Source: Pteria penguin | Lineage: Eukaryota; Mollusca; Bivalvia; Pterioida; Pteriidae | DNA: 64,000 nt | Direction: 5' to 3' | Assembly (NCBI GenBank): GCA_035048485.1 | Contig: CM068587.1 | Span: forward strand, 51,248,501-51,312,500 | Shown here: one piece after another, positions 10,646 to 23,329 of the stretch | Layout of the letters: each line of letters opens with the position of its first letter | Numbering within the stretch: the stretch's first letter is position 1 | Translations under genes and position numbers: made by a program | Notes under the pieces: generated by a model | Databases searched by the model: none | What the model was told of the DNA's origin: nothing | What the model saw: the letters and a program-made list of their open reading frames with translations, nothing else

Positions 10646-11944
10646 TACGGAACCTGTTAACTGCTGAGCATTGATACCTTAAATAATTTTTTGTTCTAAC
10701 AAATAATCGGCTATAACATTTATTCAAATTCAGTTACACATTTGTAAAATTGTTCACAGTATAGAATAATTTTCCTCATACTGTGTCTGTTATACCAATT
10801 GAGAGACTGCTGTTACTTTAATTGACCGTCTGATGTCCGCGCCGCAACAACATTATAATCAATGATTTTGACGTATTATATACACTGATTACGCTTTCTG
10901 CTCGGCATGATCACGGTGTTGTTTGGCATGCAACTTAGTAGAGTAAATTGTCCTGCCATTAAGTGGAAAAATTATAAACAGATGTCAAAATCTGCAAAAT
11001 ATTTTACAACACGCGTCAGGTAAATGGAAAATACACATACATGTATAACACATGCATGTGTTCCTTTTGGGAACAAATAATGTGTATCAAACACAACTTT
11101 TTGAAAAAAGCACCAAATGTATGCACGATAAAGAGGAAAAACAAGAAAAAAAAAAATACCTCGTGTAATGCATTTTTGTTACTGCCTTAACGAGGCCGTT
11201 CTGGGTAAAAATATCTCAAAAACTACAATAGGAAAATTGATCATTTTTTCGTCTGTGCTAAATAAAAATGATTTTCAGAGAATTGTAGAAAAAATCACCG
11301 CTTGGTTCAATTCTGGGGGAAAATCTAAAAAAAAAAATTAATAACGTTTTGAAATGTAATCAGATATTATGGGAATTAATTTCGATATATTAATGTTGGG
11401 TAGATACATTTCGGTTTAACTATGCTGATTTTATAATTTGTTGATAATTCTATAATATTAATAATGTTTTAAGATACTGACTATTTAAACGATTACAATC
11501 GATCGGCATGCGCTAAAACTTGCGCAGCGCAGAGCGGAATGTGCAGAGTTTGAAGGAAATCCATTCACAATGGGTCACTGTTTAGTTGATGGCCTTCAAT
11601 TAAGAGATACGAATTTGGGAACTTGCAAACTCTGATGGCAATTTATTTAAACAGAGCTGGATTATGCTTGGAAAACTGGCTCTAACGTTCAGGTCAACTC
11701 GGCGAATAATTTACTTTTAAAATATTTATATTTCGGATATCCAGTTTCGGATTTGAACATTGCTGATAAGGCAGGAGTTATGGAAATGTGCATATTGTGC
11801 ATTCAGTTGATATTACATGGCCTTACATCTATTATAACCACCGGATCGGTACATCTGTTGGTAGACTTTTACAACCAGAGGGTAATCACAATCGATTTTT
11901 GTACTGACCCGAAATATATACTTGTAAAATGTTTGTAAATTATT

Positions 11945-12115
11945 TTTCCTCGTGCATAGTCATGTCCTCAGATTGCTTCTTCGGCTCTTACTTTAAGATC
12001 AGTGTGGTAATTAGTTTTTTTCTTAGAATTATTGAAACTTCGGATATCCACTGTTGCAGCCTCAAGAGACATAGGATTTTGAAATACACATTTTGTGTAC
12101 TAAATTAATACATGT
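11945..12115 (+). repeat. Dispersed repeat (GTCGAAATG family), diverged copy
   Basis: Begins with the CCTCGTGCATAG block matching CCTCATGCATAG near 9515 and continues through a CTTCGGATATCC variant to the closing ACTAAATTAATA. It directly abuts the family X repeat at 12120. Between 10650 and 11945 I see only AT-rich DNA and a short piece of family X near 10805-10850. Confidence 0.5.
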
Positions 12116-12119
12116 GTGT

Positions 12120-12690
12120 AGCGTTGCATGCAGACTAACTTGGCGATGGGGACTTTATGAAGGGCTTTGCCCAAAACTTTTCAGTGGACACAAGGTCCTG
12201 ATCCTCGTCTATTCTGACTGTTAGTAGGGACTCCTATTGATCAAGGATTTGAGCTCGCTTACTGACGGGCAGATCACGGTTATCTTATGTTGATGTCGCC
12301 TTACGTATTTTTGATAGCAGCACATTATTCCCTAAACGTTTCGTGTTTAAAAAATGTTTATGAGCTCTCGTCTTGAGAACACTGTTGATCTTTGTTCACT
12401 ATATGGAAGATTACCTATAAATGTTTTAATGTATGTCCTTTGCTTGTGCTGCTTTTGCGGTGAATGGGGAGGTCAGCGCCCGTAAACCGGTTATCCACAC
12501 CTATTGAGTGACGTCTGTTACTTTAATTGACCGTCCTAAGTCGGTATCCTAACGGAAGCACAATCGAATATTTCTGTAATGTCTTTTTCCGTGTATATTT
12601 TATATTATCATGTTTTGTGTGCACGTCTTTTGTGATTTGTCATACACCTTTGTCAGATGTCTTCTGTTTTCTCATGTATACGCATTGTAT
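12120..12690 (+). repeat. Dispersed repeat family X, long copy
   Basis: Aligns end to end by eye with 44037-44580. Shared blocks in order are GTTGCA, ACAAGG then TCCTCGTC, GACTGTTAGTAGGGACTCCTA, TTATGTTGATGTCGCC, GTGCTGCTTTTGCGGTGA, GCCCGTAAACCGGTTA, GACCGTCCTA and TTGTCAGATGTCTTC. It has no open frame of note. Partial copies sit at 1-135, 20205-20300, 28650-28912, 34905-35080 and 35340-35490. Confidence 0.8.
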
Positions 12691-12974
12691 ATTTTAATAT
12701 CTATCGCAAGCAGTGAATCATACCTCTGCTATTGGACTCTCAGTAATCAGCCAATCGATACCCATATTTATTCTATCGTATAATGCACGGACTACTCTAG
12801 TCTTTAACACTTCAATGATCAGTTGACCCAAAAATCGATTTTACTTTTTTCGAAAAAGAAAGAAAAAGAACTGCTAAATATTTATGATCTTAAGTGAAAT
12901 AATTACATCGTAAACTGAATTTTTCCTTTCTTTGTTTAGCATTCGTGGTGACTGTTCACATAAAACTTTGGTAA

Positions 12975-13065
12975 TTGTTTTGTATTAATTATGTCATGGA
13001 TGATAATCTCTGCCAAACAGGAGACGCTTACGTCTTCCAGGCATCCCGTCATACATCTAAAACCC
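12975..13065 (+). repeat. Degraded Penelope-like 3' tail
   Basis: GCCAAACAGGAGACGCTTACG followed by a CCAGGCATC module is a decayed form of the tail motif seen at 25520, 25790 and 26120. The 105-residue open frame that runs through it is therefore not supported as a gene. Confidence 0.4.
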
Positions 13066-13779
13066 ATACATGTCCATTGCAATATAAATTTGTGAGTGAC
13101 ATTTTACATAACCCCTATTACTGCTGTATTTCACATCCTGAAACCAGAGAGGTTTTCTTACATCAATTTCACAACAATTCCAAAAAGTTAATAATTCTTG
13201 ACGAGAAATGCTTGCAGCAGTATAATCAAGGGTATATAATGTATATTCTGAAGCCTCATTATATGAGGGATACGGAAAACTCATCTAAGTAATAACAACT
13301 ACATTTGTAATATTCGTAATGAGATCTCTTCTAGGCATATAGAAGTCCTTAACTTTTTCAGTTTAAGTCATCCTCCGGTCACCTTTCTTAATTAGATACC
13401 TTCAAAGTCACAAATTTTTAAAGGAGGAACAAATTAATAAATGGAAGAATCATGGAAGATTATGGAGAATTATCAAGATTTGCAATGGTTGCTAAATCGC
13501 AATTGGAGTGTTGTAGTTCGGGGTTAAAGAAGGTATATCATATTTTGAATTTTGTATTCTTTGTTCTAGGATTTGGTTTTACTATTTACTCTTTATTCAT
13601 ACCGCTGTGTATGCATGTTTCTCTAACACCAGACTCAATTCTCCATCTCATAATGTATTTACTAAAACAATAACAAACCGTAAATCTATTCTTACTCTTT
13701 AACCAGATCAATAGATAAAACAAGTTGAGAAGAAGAAAACAAACTGTGTTTGTGAAACAGTAATGCTCCTGGCGGCACA

Positions 13780-13995
13780 AAAATTTTTATCGTGAAGGTC
13801 ATTGTCAATGTCAAAAGGTCATTAACCTTTGTGTCATTCGAAAGGTCTTCATAAGTTGAGTACGCATATCAAATATGAACTCTCTATCCCTCACGGTTCA
13901 AAAGTTATAGCCAAGGTAATAGTTAAGCGGCATGATCTAGGTTATGAATGCCGAATATAACTAAGGAGATTATCTAGAATATTACAACTCGAACC
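13780..13995 (+). repeat. Dispersed repeat (AAGGTCATT / GGTTCAAAAGTTAT family)
   Basis: CTTCATAAG, TACGCATATCAAATATGAA, TCTCTATCCCTCACGGTTC and AAAAGTTAT match the order of blocks at 51680-51800 and the diverged array at 16640-17110. Short repeated GGTCA words look like coding periodicity but are not. Confidence 0.55.
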
Positions 13996-14378
13996 CCTCC
14001 TCAAAAAGACTACTGGCAGCCACTATCTGTCAACGAATTGGCATGATGATGTTAGTGCAATGATTAATTTGCAAATTATTACTATTCCAATCCATGACTT
14101 TTGATCTGTTACGTTTCTGACGAAATTTGCTTGAAACAATATGAACACTTGAAAATAAAATTAAATAAATAAACATTCTAATAAAAACATTTGGGAAACT
14201 ATATCAATAAGCATAAACATTTCTGCTACGTGGAATTAAATCTTTCAATACAGATAAATATATATATACATTTCTTTTTCAGTTCTTTTAATGGATTGTG
14301 TGCTTTTTCAAAAGTCAAAGATAACCATTATCTATTTTGTCTTCTACTTTTCATTGTTTCTAGTGCAAGCATCTACAG

Positions 14379-15120
14379 CTTAGCATCATCTATCCAAGTG
14401 AACTGGAGGTCAAAGAAACCACAGAAACTAGTAATTCTACTTCGTATTTAGATATTATGTTGTCTTTCGACATTAATGGTCAATTGAACACCTCACTCTA
14501 TGACAAACGTGACGATTTCAATTTCGCTATCACAAACTTTCCTTTCATAAGTAGCAACATTCCATCATCGCCCGCATACGGCGTATTCATATCTCAGTTA
14601 ATACGTTATTCCAGAGCATGTTCAAATTACAATGACTTTGTTCTGAGGGCTAGGCGACTTTCAGTTAAGCTGCTCAACCAGGGTTATATATGTGCTAGAC
14701 TAGCATCGTCACTGAGGAAGTTCTACGGTCGTTACGAGACTCTTATTACTCCATATGATATCTCGTTATCCAGACTTTTAAATGATATTCTGGACTGAGA
14801 CCGATTCCGATCACTTTACACAGATTTGACACCTTCTATACTAGAAGGTTACCTACTTAGACTTCTCCATATATAGATACATATGGAATTCACACGATTT
14901 GACTCTTTCTACGGGGTATATGTGACGGGTGTTGCTAGCAAGCAGGAGATGCTCACTCTCCCCGGGCACCTGATCTCACTCCATCACAGGGGTTCACATA
15001 TGCTCTTCAAGTAGACATATTTTGTTATTTTCCATTTGTTTTTCATTTTCACTGATTTTGTATGTCCTATGGTTTCATGATTTTTGGACTTGTGGTTTGG
15101 ATTTATCCATCATCTTTACA
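14379..15120 (+). pseudogene. Penelope-like reverse transcriptase, 3' fragment with tail
   Basis: Nearly identical to 22595-23329. The frame 14457-14798 encodes the C-terminal part of a reverse transcriptase: DINGQLNTSLYD, NFPFISSNIPSSP, VFISQLIRYSRACS and LRKFYGRYETLI, then a stop. The copy starts inside the palm/thumb region, so the catalytic motifs are missing, which is typical 5' truncation. Downstream is the family tail with GTGACGGGTGTTGCTAGC and GGGCACCTGATCTCAC. It keeps six bases (two codons) that the 22-kb copy has lost around 14577. It is non-functional. Confidence 0.85.
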
Positions 15121-16139
15121 TCTCGTTGACATCCGCGCAAAATTTCAATGTCTTATAGAACTTCACAGCGGGCAAAAACTTTATTTCCTGTGCAATTTGC
15201 AATAGGGACAGTCTGTATACTATATACTATTTAAGTGATTTATATTTATTTCATCTATTCTTTTTGAAAATATCAAAAATATACGTCAACGAAAATTTAT
15301 CAAAGGATGGTTCTCTAAAGGGCAAATTTCAACCCTCATTCCATCCCACTGATTCGGTCCTACGTGGATATGGCAAAACATTTCTACATTTGACTTGTAA
15401 AGGACCTTGAATAATTCTGCTTAATCATAATCTCTTTACTTTCTTTCTTTTTTTTTTTTGCATTTCTATTCTTAACAATAATAATTATCTTCAAATAAAG
15501 CACGCTTACTTCATGCATTATAAATATTCGACATGAAATGCATCAAAGAAATTACAAGGAAATGTACAAGTATGACAAAGTCAGGAAAAATGCGCCCAAG
15601 TTTTGATAAAAAAATGGAAAATTAATTTCTGAAAGAGACCTTATGAAATCGCTCTGATACATTCCATTGTTGATCTACACAACCAGTCTGAAGAAATTTG
15701 TAATCGGAGTGTATCTACTGGGTCTTGTTTCTAGCAGCATTGTACTTCCTGTCCAAGCATCGTCAAAGTATTTCCGATAGGTTTTATATACTTTAATTAA
15801 ACTGTACATATATTTACATTTAAATTTATGTCCTCCATTTTTATCTTAAAATTTTGTATGGAAATCAAAATATTATTTATGTATCCCGTTTGTCTTGAAA
15901 CAGCACTTCTTAAAACATCCCCCTGACTAACCATAGATCCACACATTGACGGATCTGGCTGAAAACAATAACAGGGAACACTGAGTATCTCATCCCGTCG
16001 TAGTTTTATCAAAATCCCTTCAGTGGGTTTGAAGGAGTTAAAACTGTGAAAAGTTAATAGACGACCACAGATGAATTGATGGACAGACGCCGGACATAGG
16101 TGAGCTCAACAAGAGGCAAGCTTGATCTTTTATATCCCA

Positions 16140-16440
16140 TTTCAACCATTATGCTTGGTTAACGGAATAGCCAATAATATCCAAGTCATGACAATAAGTA
16201 AAGGAAATAAGTATGATTTATAATTGCTCGTCCGCATTGAAAAATTCACTGTTATAATTCTTAAAGCTTGACCCGCTTTTGTATGTAACATGCTTTCCGC
16301 AAGGTAATGTATTATTCGTTTGATCAGCAAGGAAAGGTGCACAATTGGTGCCCACAGGAATACCGATTGCTTGTTGAAATACCGAATACAACATATATAT
16401 CGTCAATCAAAATGCTCAGCATATTAATTCTCGTTTGCAC
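16140..16440 (-). pseudogene. Penelope-like reverse transcriptase fragment (motif B region)
   Basis: On the minus strand one frame encodes FQQAIGIPVGTNCAPFLAD, the motif B region that corresponds to the GIPMGTKCAPLLAE segment of the copy at 21318. The preceding ILIDDIYVVF-like piece is in another frame, so at least one frameshift is present. Only about 300 bp survive. Confidence 0.75.
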
Positions 16441-16624
16441 ACGTTAATCAAACATATAAGGGCTAAAGCAGCAACACTTTACGTAAAGGTCAACAATGCA
16501 ATGCCTAAATCATAATGGGATAATTAAAACATAATATGATGGCTCATGTATACGGTTTGAAAGATGCAACAAAAATGCATTGATATTTGCTTCAAAATTT
16601 AAGCCCCATCTATTATTGTTCTTA

Positions 16625-17115
16625 GGTTATAACAAAGGTTAAAGTTTTTAAAAATTAGGTAAGGGTCAAGGTCACAAAGTCAAGAAATTAGTATCCAAAA
16701 CAGTAATGGCGTGAGGAATAGACATGTGGCATATTAAATACATCTCTTTAATGGTGCTAAAGTTATGATCCAATTCCAAGTTTCTGTCTAAGTAATCTTC
16801 AAGGTCAAGGTCATACCTTTTGAAACGTAATGAAAGGTCTTTTCACAAGGAATACGCACATGACATATCTCAGCTTTATCTCTTACTGTTCATCACTTAT
16901 GACCAAGATTTGTTAAGAAGGTCAAATTTCAAAGACAAGTTACCAGGTTAACATTCTGGTAACCACAGAAAGGTCATAAAACAAGGAATACACATGTGAA
17001 ATATTAAAACTCTGCATCTAATTATGCTAAAATGATGATGTAGATTGAAGTTTTTATCTACGGACGACGACAACGCCGAGGGTATGAAAATAGCTCTCCG
17101 GAAATTCGTCCCTGC
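16625..17115 (+). repeat. Diverged AAGGTCAAGGTCA repeat with rolling-circle-like end
   Basis: Three diverged modules of the form GGTCAAGGTCA, AAGGAATACACATG and a short T-rich block recur (16670, 16800, 16970). They end at CGGACGACGACAACGCCGAGG and GCGAGCTAAAAATAG, the same type of terminus as the element at 41976-43027. No coding content. Confidence 0.5.
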
Positions 17116-18475
17116 GAGCTAAAAATAGGAAAGACTTTTAGGTCAAGCCAGTAATCTACAGAAAGTGACACTCCGTGCACAGAAAAGAAACTTCGCTGTA
17201 TTGTTCAACAGCACTTTACAACTGATAAACAAAGGAAAAAAGAAATGTTACCGAGTCAGGCAAATGACTGATCCTAAGGTGTGATAAATAACACTTTAAA
17301 CACCAAGACGCGGGGAACCTTTTTACAGGCTCCACACTGTATCTCAGAATAAGTGTACATATATATGCTAATTTGGGTCATGTAATGCAAGACTACTGCC
17401 TACAATAAGCAAAACCACATGGGTGTAAATGAAAGAAATATGTTTTTTATCCGATGGGAAAACTAACCTAACACTAAAAACAGTCGTAGGGTTATCAAAG
17501 ACTTGGACTCTTTGATTATCACCGGTCTCAGTCTCAGACGGCTTATACGTATTGTCAGTTATTTTTGGGCTTGAATGGGACTTAGCTGTTATTCTAGTAT
17601 GTCATCAAACCGAATCTTATTTACCCATGTTAATAACATTAATCTAAAAACTAGATATGGATTAAATTCTATCAATCTTCTCGAGTCTATATGTCTTACA
17701 TACATGGGAACATCTTATTTTAATCAAGTTATTTATTAGACATTTACTGACGATCCACACAAGTATTCCGATAAGGGACATTATCCGAGAAGTCAATGAA
17801 CGTTGAGACGGTTCTTTCTAGCTAATGACTGAATCCTTATTGCAAAGGAAATTAGAAAGTTAGCATTCTTAATACATTCGTGGATCTCTTACTACATGCT
17901 TTATTCTACTAAATCAAAATAGGAAGGCAGATACAGGCTTATATGTGATAAGACACTTCTTCCTATATTATATGGCTGCAACACATTCTCTACACTGCTG
18001 TTCCGTTTTTATCTCCTTTACATAACGTTGCTATCACAACAGAATTGCTATCTCCTACCGTGACCTGGTCTCATTTTGTTGAATGAATGTATTGCCAAAG
18101 TCAAAAAACATATTTTTTTTTCCTTTTTTATTAGTAGAACGTTTTAACGCAAAGGTAAACAACTTTTTGGTACATCTTTTTTACGTCATAAAAGGATATT
18201 GAATATCTCGCTTATATTTTCAGCAAAGTGAAACAAGCAATATCAAGAATGCTGATTAGGCGAACGTTCATACATATGACTAAAAGAAAACATAAAGACA
18301 TCTGACTCAGCGTATGACAAAAGTCATCACAGAAAAAAGCGAACAATAGATACACAGACAGACATAATAAAACAATAAATAATAAATTATAACTCAGTTG
18401 AGGCACCAACTTAAGACAGTCAATTGAATATATCAATTTCTTGTCAATATCAACCAAATATCTGGAGGAGTAGCT

Positions 18476-18687
18476 ATAACCCCGACTCCAATGTGGTCCG
18501 AATGGCTTTGTCAAATCATTCAGAAGATATAACCCCGACTCCAATGTAGTCCGAATGGCTTCGTCAAATCATTCAGAAGATATAACCCCAACTCCAATGT
18601 AGTCCGAATGGCTTCGTCAAATCATTCAGAAGATATAACCCCGACTCCAGTGGGGTCCGAATGGCCTCGTCAAATCATTCAGAAGTA
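18476..18687. repeat. 53-bp tandem repeat, four units
   Basis: Units start at 18476, 18529, 18582 and 18635. Each reads ATAACCCCGACTCCAATGT, GTCCGAATGGC and TCAAATCATTCAGAAG. They differ at only a few positions, which indicates recent expansion. From 17120 to 18470 I see nothing I can classify. Confidence 0.95.
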
Positions 18688-18789
18688 TCATGATTGTGAA
18701 ACCTATTCATACAGTTTATTTGAAATTTACATTTCCTCTACTTAGTGGAAGTCACTGTCTAAGGACCAGCATCGTGCAAGGTTACGATA

Positions 18790-18822
18790 GTAATAATAAT
18801 AATACTGAATATACTACTACTA

Positions 18823-18858
<36 letters not shown>

Positions 18859-18907
18859 TCTACTACTACTACTACTATTACTGCTACTACTTCTACTACT
18901 ACTACTG

Positions 18908-18948
<41 letters not shown>

Positions 18949-19023
18949 TCTTCTGCTACTACTACTACTACTACTACTTCTACTACTACTACTACTAATA
19001 CAAAAACAACAACAACAACAACA

Positions 19024-19101
<78 letters not shown>

Positions 19102-19102
19102 T
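18790..19102. repeat. Compound trinucleotide microsatellite (ACT/TAC, CAA, TAA)
   Basis: A long ACT/TAC tract with few interruptions is followed by a short CAA run, more ACT, and then a TAA run. The tyrosine- and threonine-rich open frame over it is a repeat artefact. Confidence 0.98.
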
Positions 19103-19408
19103 CTAAACTTACAGATACTGAAATTTGCTAAAATTTCTCAAATTTGGATTGTCTATGCTCCATATCAAATAATAAAACAATATATCAGCAACATTTTGAC
19201 TGATTTGTCGATTCTGACACTTTTCAAAACAGTTTGAGTTTACAGATATAGGAATTTGTTAAAATTTCTCAGATTTGGGGTTATTTAGCTCCATATCCAG
19301 CATATTCTTCCTTACTAACTTTTCAATGGAGCTATCGATTTACTGACTTCTATTAACTGGAATCTTATCACTTTGATGTAAATTGTGTTAGGTGCTAAGA
19401 ACATTGAC

Positions 19409-19630
19409 GAGGGTTTACGCGTTACATAATGAGGGTTTACCCGTTACATAATGAGTGTTTAACGGTAACATAATGAAGGTGTGCCCATTACATAAAGAGA
19501 GTTTACCCGTTACATAATCAAGTTGTATCCATTACATAATGAGTGTTTAACCATTACATAATGAGGGTTTACCTGTTACAAAATGCGGGTTTACCCGTTA
19601 CATAGTGAGGGTTTACCCATTACATAAATG
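19409..19630. repeat. 22-bp minisatellite, about ten units
   Basis: The unit GAGGGTTTACCCGTTACATA plus AT recurs with substitutions such as GTGTTTAACC and AAAATGCGGG. Inside each unit GGGTTTACCC is nearly palindromic. Confidence 0.9.
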
Positions 19631-20204
19631 AGTGATCAATAAAACAAATTTTATGTGAAATATGAATAGCGCCCATTACCTTGAGGCCTGATTATACATC
19701 TATATATAGATTTATTAAAATATGTATTTAGGATCCTGTTTGCTGAATCATTATTTGTCAGAAGCTAATCAGAGGTCAAACTTTACTAAATTATTTTAAA
19801 ACGCTTTGTACCTTCATCAGTACATTTAAATTATTTTATCAAATTTTCTTGTGGGTTCAGTTTATTATCTTGTACAAACCAATTGTTAATTTTCATGCAG
19901 TATTTGTGTAAAATTTATAGAAAAAAATAAACTTATGCAAGACATGAAATATGATTCAACATCTTTCAAACTTCTGGTATTATATCAATTGTCCCATTAA
20001 ATATTAACGTAGAACGGGGTACTTTTATTTTCTATATATGTTCCACATATTTCCTAAGCATATTTCTGTTTAATTTCTATCGATCTATTTTTCATTCTAT
20101 ATTCAATACATAACAAATTGCACACTCCGTGTTCAGTTAAACCACGATGATTCATTTTGCGCCAATAAAACAAAATCAAAGGACCTGAGGTCGTCCTGAA
20201 AGGT

Positions 20205-20300
20205 ACTCTTCCGTGTATATTATGCTGTTGTCATTTTTTGTGTGCAGGTCCTTGGTGATTTGTGTAATACAGCTTTGTCACATGTCTTCTGTTTTCTCTC
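20205..20300 (+). repeat. Family X, short partial copy
   Basis: TTCCGTGTATATTATGCTGT, GTGTGCAGGTCCTTGGTGAT and GTCTTCTGTTTTCTC match the right end of the long copy at 12580-12680. The surroundings 19640-21310 contain no supported gene. Confidence 0.65.
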
Positions 20301-21317
20301 TCACGCACAACTTGTTATCAATAGAGATCTGTATGTATCACACTAAGAACACCTTGATCTCATTTTGTATGAGGTTGATTGAATTGAGTTGTTATTACAA
20401 ATGAATGAAATAATGTAGTGCACAGAGAAACATGCGCATAAGGTTATTCTATCAAGTGACTCAATGACAGTGGTGGGTTCAGAAGGGGCGGGGGACGCCC
20501 CCCTTCTGCCACATATTTACAAGTACAAATCCAGGACTTGCCACTGCATGAAGTGTCCATCTTTTCCAGTTTGGTGTTTTTAATTCTTTTTTATACAGAT
20601 TTGTATATATTCAAAGGCTAGATTGGTTATTCAAATTATGCGATGAGATTGATGAACTAAAAGCAACAGTGTTCCACGCAACACATTATCCCTTTAATGA
20701 AGGCTACAAGCTCGGTTATGATGTTTTCCGCATACGTCTTTAATTCTCAGTAACGACAGTGTAATACAATGGAAAAAAAGTCCTAAATTTTCTGCCCTTC
20801 TCCCACTTTTGATATCAACGGTTTGTGATAATTCAAACTTTTGATGAACAAAGTCTCTCTGACCTTCGAGCACAAATCGCCGATATCACGGACTAAAATG
20901 AAAACTGAAAAGTAGTCCATAGACAAAACAATTTCACCGTTGTTCGGGTAAAAGAAAGTACGAATAAAAAATCAGGTCATAAACCATATCGTTATACATT
21001 TGTAGTTTGAAATGTTTTATCTTTATTATTATATGAAATGTGCGAAAAAGACGTTTCATTTTCAAAGTGTGAAAATTAAGAGAAAAGAGAAGAGACGAGG
21101 AAATCGAAGATTACACGTACGAATGTTGTTCATAAAGAATGTTGATCGTGCGAATAGACTGATGAACATAAAATCATACACCATCGTTTTCGCCTTGGCC
21201 GAGAGGGGACGTTTTCTAAAAGAATTCACACGACTGTGGTCAAAACTTATCTTTAAGAGACTCTCACACAGAATCGAATAAATCATCACAGCTGTCCTCG
21301 CTAAAATATACAAACAT

Positions 21318-23329
21318 CTAATTTTGTATATTCTCCTTGTGGCCATGTCATTACTGGTGATCGTAATATTGTTAAAAACACTAAATTAAGAGAACTTTTA
21401 CTTAAAGGTCCAAAATACAGAGAACCCAGATCATTCAAATGGAGCCAATGTTTTGAGAATATCATGAACTGCTGCGAGGAATATGCCAAACGATGGGCAA
21501 AAAGAGAGGAAGTACAGGTTGACACTCTTTCGGAATGGATAAAATCTATTGCAGTATTGCCGAGATCAAAAATTAAAAAATTACAAGGCTCTGTAAACAC
21601 CAGATTCGAATCTATTTTTAAAGATCCTGATGTTGTCAGAGAACTTACCTTCCTCCAAGAACATTATATCATTACACCAGCAGATAAAGCATCTAATAAT
21701 TATACATTTACTTGTGAGAAATATTACTTTGACAGCCTAATGAAAGAATTAGGATTAAATTCAGCTCCAGGAAATACTACTTATACTCTCACGAACTTTT
21801 CGGTTTCAGAACTACTTGAGAATCATAAATCTGTCCTCAATACGTTTGGTATTGACACAAATAAACTAAATTTAGAACTTCCATATTTGTACTGCATTCC
21901 ATAAAAATGCACAAAAATCCTTACAAACAACGCTTTATCGCTGGTTCCTCGAAATGTTCCACAAAATCTGTATCGATGCTACTCACAAAAATATTATTAG
22001 AAATTAAATCTGGCCTTCATAGATATTGCGAAACAGTACATTCCAGAAGTGGAATTAATCAAAAGTGGATCCTTAAAAATTCAAAGGAGTTGTTAGAAAA
22101 TCTAAAATCAAAAAGTTTTACTAAAATTCACTCCATCAAGTGTTTTGACTTTTCAACTCTTTACACAACAATCCCTCATCAGAAATTAAAAGACAGATTA
22201 GCGGAAATTATTCAAAATGCATTTACTAGTAAAAACGGAAGCCGCAGATTCAAATATTTATTTATAGGCTATCATAAAACTTACTTTATTAGGAAAAAAT
22301 CTGATTCCAAAAATAAATACACTGAAACAGCTGTCATCCAGATGTTGAACTTTCTTATCGATAACATTTTTGTGGTGTTTGGAGGAAAGGTTTTTCAACA
22401 AATTGTCGGCATTCCAATGGGCACTAAATGTGCTCCGCTTCTGGCTGAAATATTCCTTTACTCATACGAAGCTGAATTCATTCAGTCTTTGCTTTCGCAA
22501 GGAAAAAAAAAACCAGTTGGCTCTTGGCTTCAATTTCACTTACAGATATATAGATGACTTGCTTTCAATTAATAATCCTTCATTTGCGGATTACCTTAGC
22601 ATCATCTATCCAAGTGAACTGGAGGTCAAAGAAACCACAGAAAGTAGTAATTCTACCTCGTATTTAGATATTATGTTGTCTTTCGACATTAATGGTCAAG
22701 TGAACACCTCACTCTATGACAAATGTGACGATTTCAATTTCGCTATCACAAACTTTCCTTTCATAAGTAGCAACATTCCATCATCGCCCGGCGTATTCAT
22801 ATCTCAATTAATACGTTGCTCCAGAGCATGTTCACATTACAATGACTTTGTTCTGAGGGCTAGGCGACTTTCAGTAAAGCTGCTCAACCAGGGTTATATA
22901 TGTGCTAGACTAGCAACGTCATTGAAGAAGTTCTACGGTCGTTACGATACTCTTATTACTCCATATGTTATCTCGTTATCCCGACTTTGAAATGATATTC
23001 TGGACTGAGACCGATTCCGATAATTTTACACAGATTTGACACCTTCTATGCTAGAAGGTTACCTACTTTGACTTCTCCATATATAAATACTTATGTAATT
23101 TACACGATTTGACTCTTTCTATTGGGTATATGTGACGGGTGTTGCTAGCAAGCAGGAGATGCTCACTCTCCCCGGGCACCTGATCTCACTCCTACAAGGG
23201 TTCACATATGCTCTTCAAGCAGACATATTTTGTTATTTTCCACTTGTTTTTCATTTTCACTGATTTTGTATGTCCTCTGGCTTCGTGATTTTTAGACTTA
23301 TGGTTTGGATTTATCCATCATCTTCACAT
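21318..23329 (+). pseudogene. Penelope-like reverse transcriptase, near-complete but frameshifted
   Basis: The best-preserved retroelement here. Frame 1 (to 21904) begins near CGHVITGDRNIVKNTKLREL and continues through GPKYREPRSF, YAKRWAKREE and ITPADKASNNY. A frameshift at 21901-21906 interrupts the PKMHKNPYKQRF-type segment. Frame 2 (21907-22557) carries motif A (FDFSTLYTTIPH) and motif B (GIPMGTKCAPLLAE). A second shift in the A run at 22502-22510 moves to frame 3, with motif C (YRYIDDLLSIN) and YLDIMLSFD, ending at 22990. The conserved 3' tail (GTGACGGGTGTTGCTAGC, GGGCACCTGATCTCAC) follows. A GIY-YIG endonuclease is not seen, and the 5' part of the reading frame is missing. The Penelope-like assignment rests on motif resemblance and is inferred. 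It is non-autonomous as it stands. Confidence 0.88.

Noticed and set aside
10893..10952. 60-bp minus-strand segment with acceptor- and donor-like flanks (ends AAAGC|GTAATC)
   Set aside because: Open in one frame, but its exit phase does not join the exon at 8747-8638, and the acceptor is weak.
12975..13292. 105-codon plus-strand frame
   Set aside because: The start runs through a degraded retroelement tail motif; the remainder has no recognisable domain.
18690..18998. Tyrosine/threonine-rich frame
   Set aside because: Translation of the trinucleotide microsatellite.
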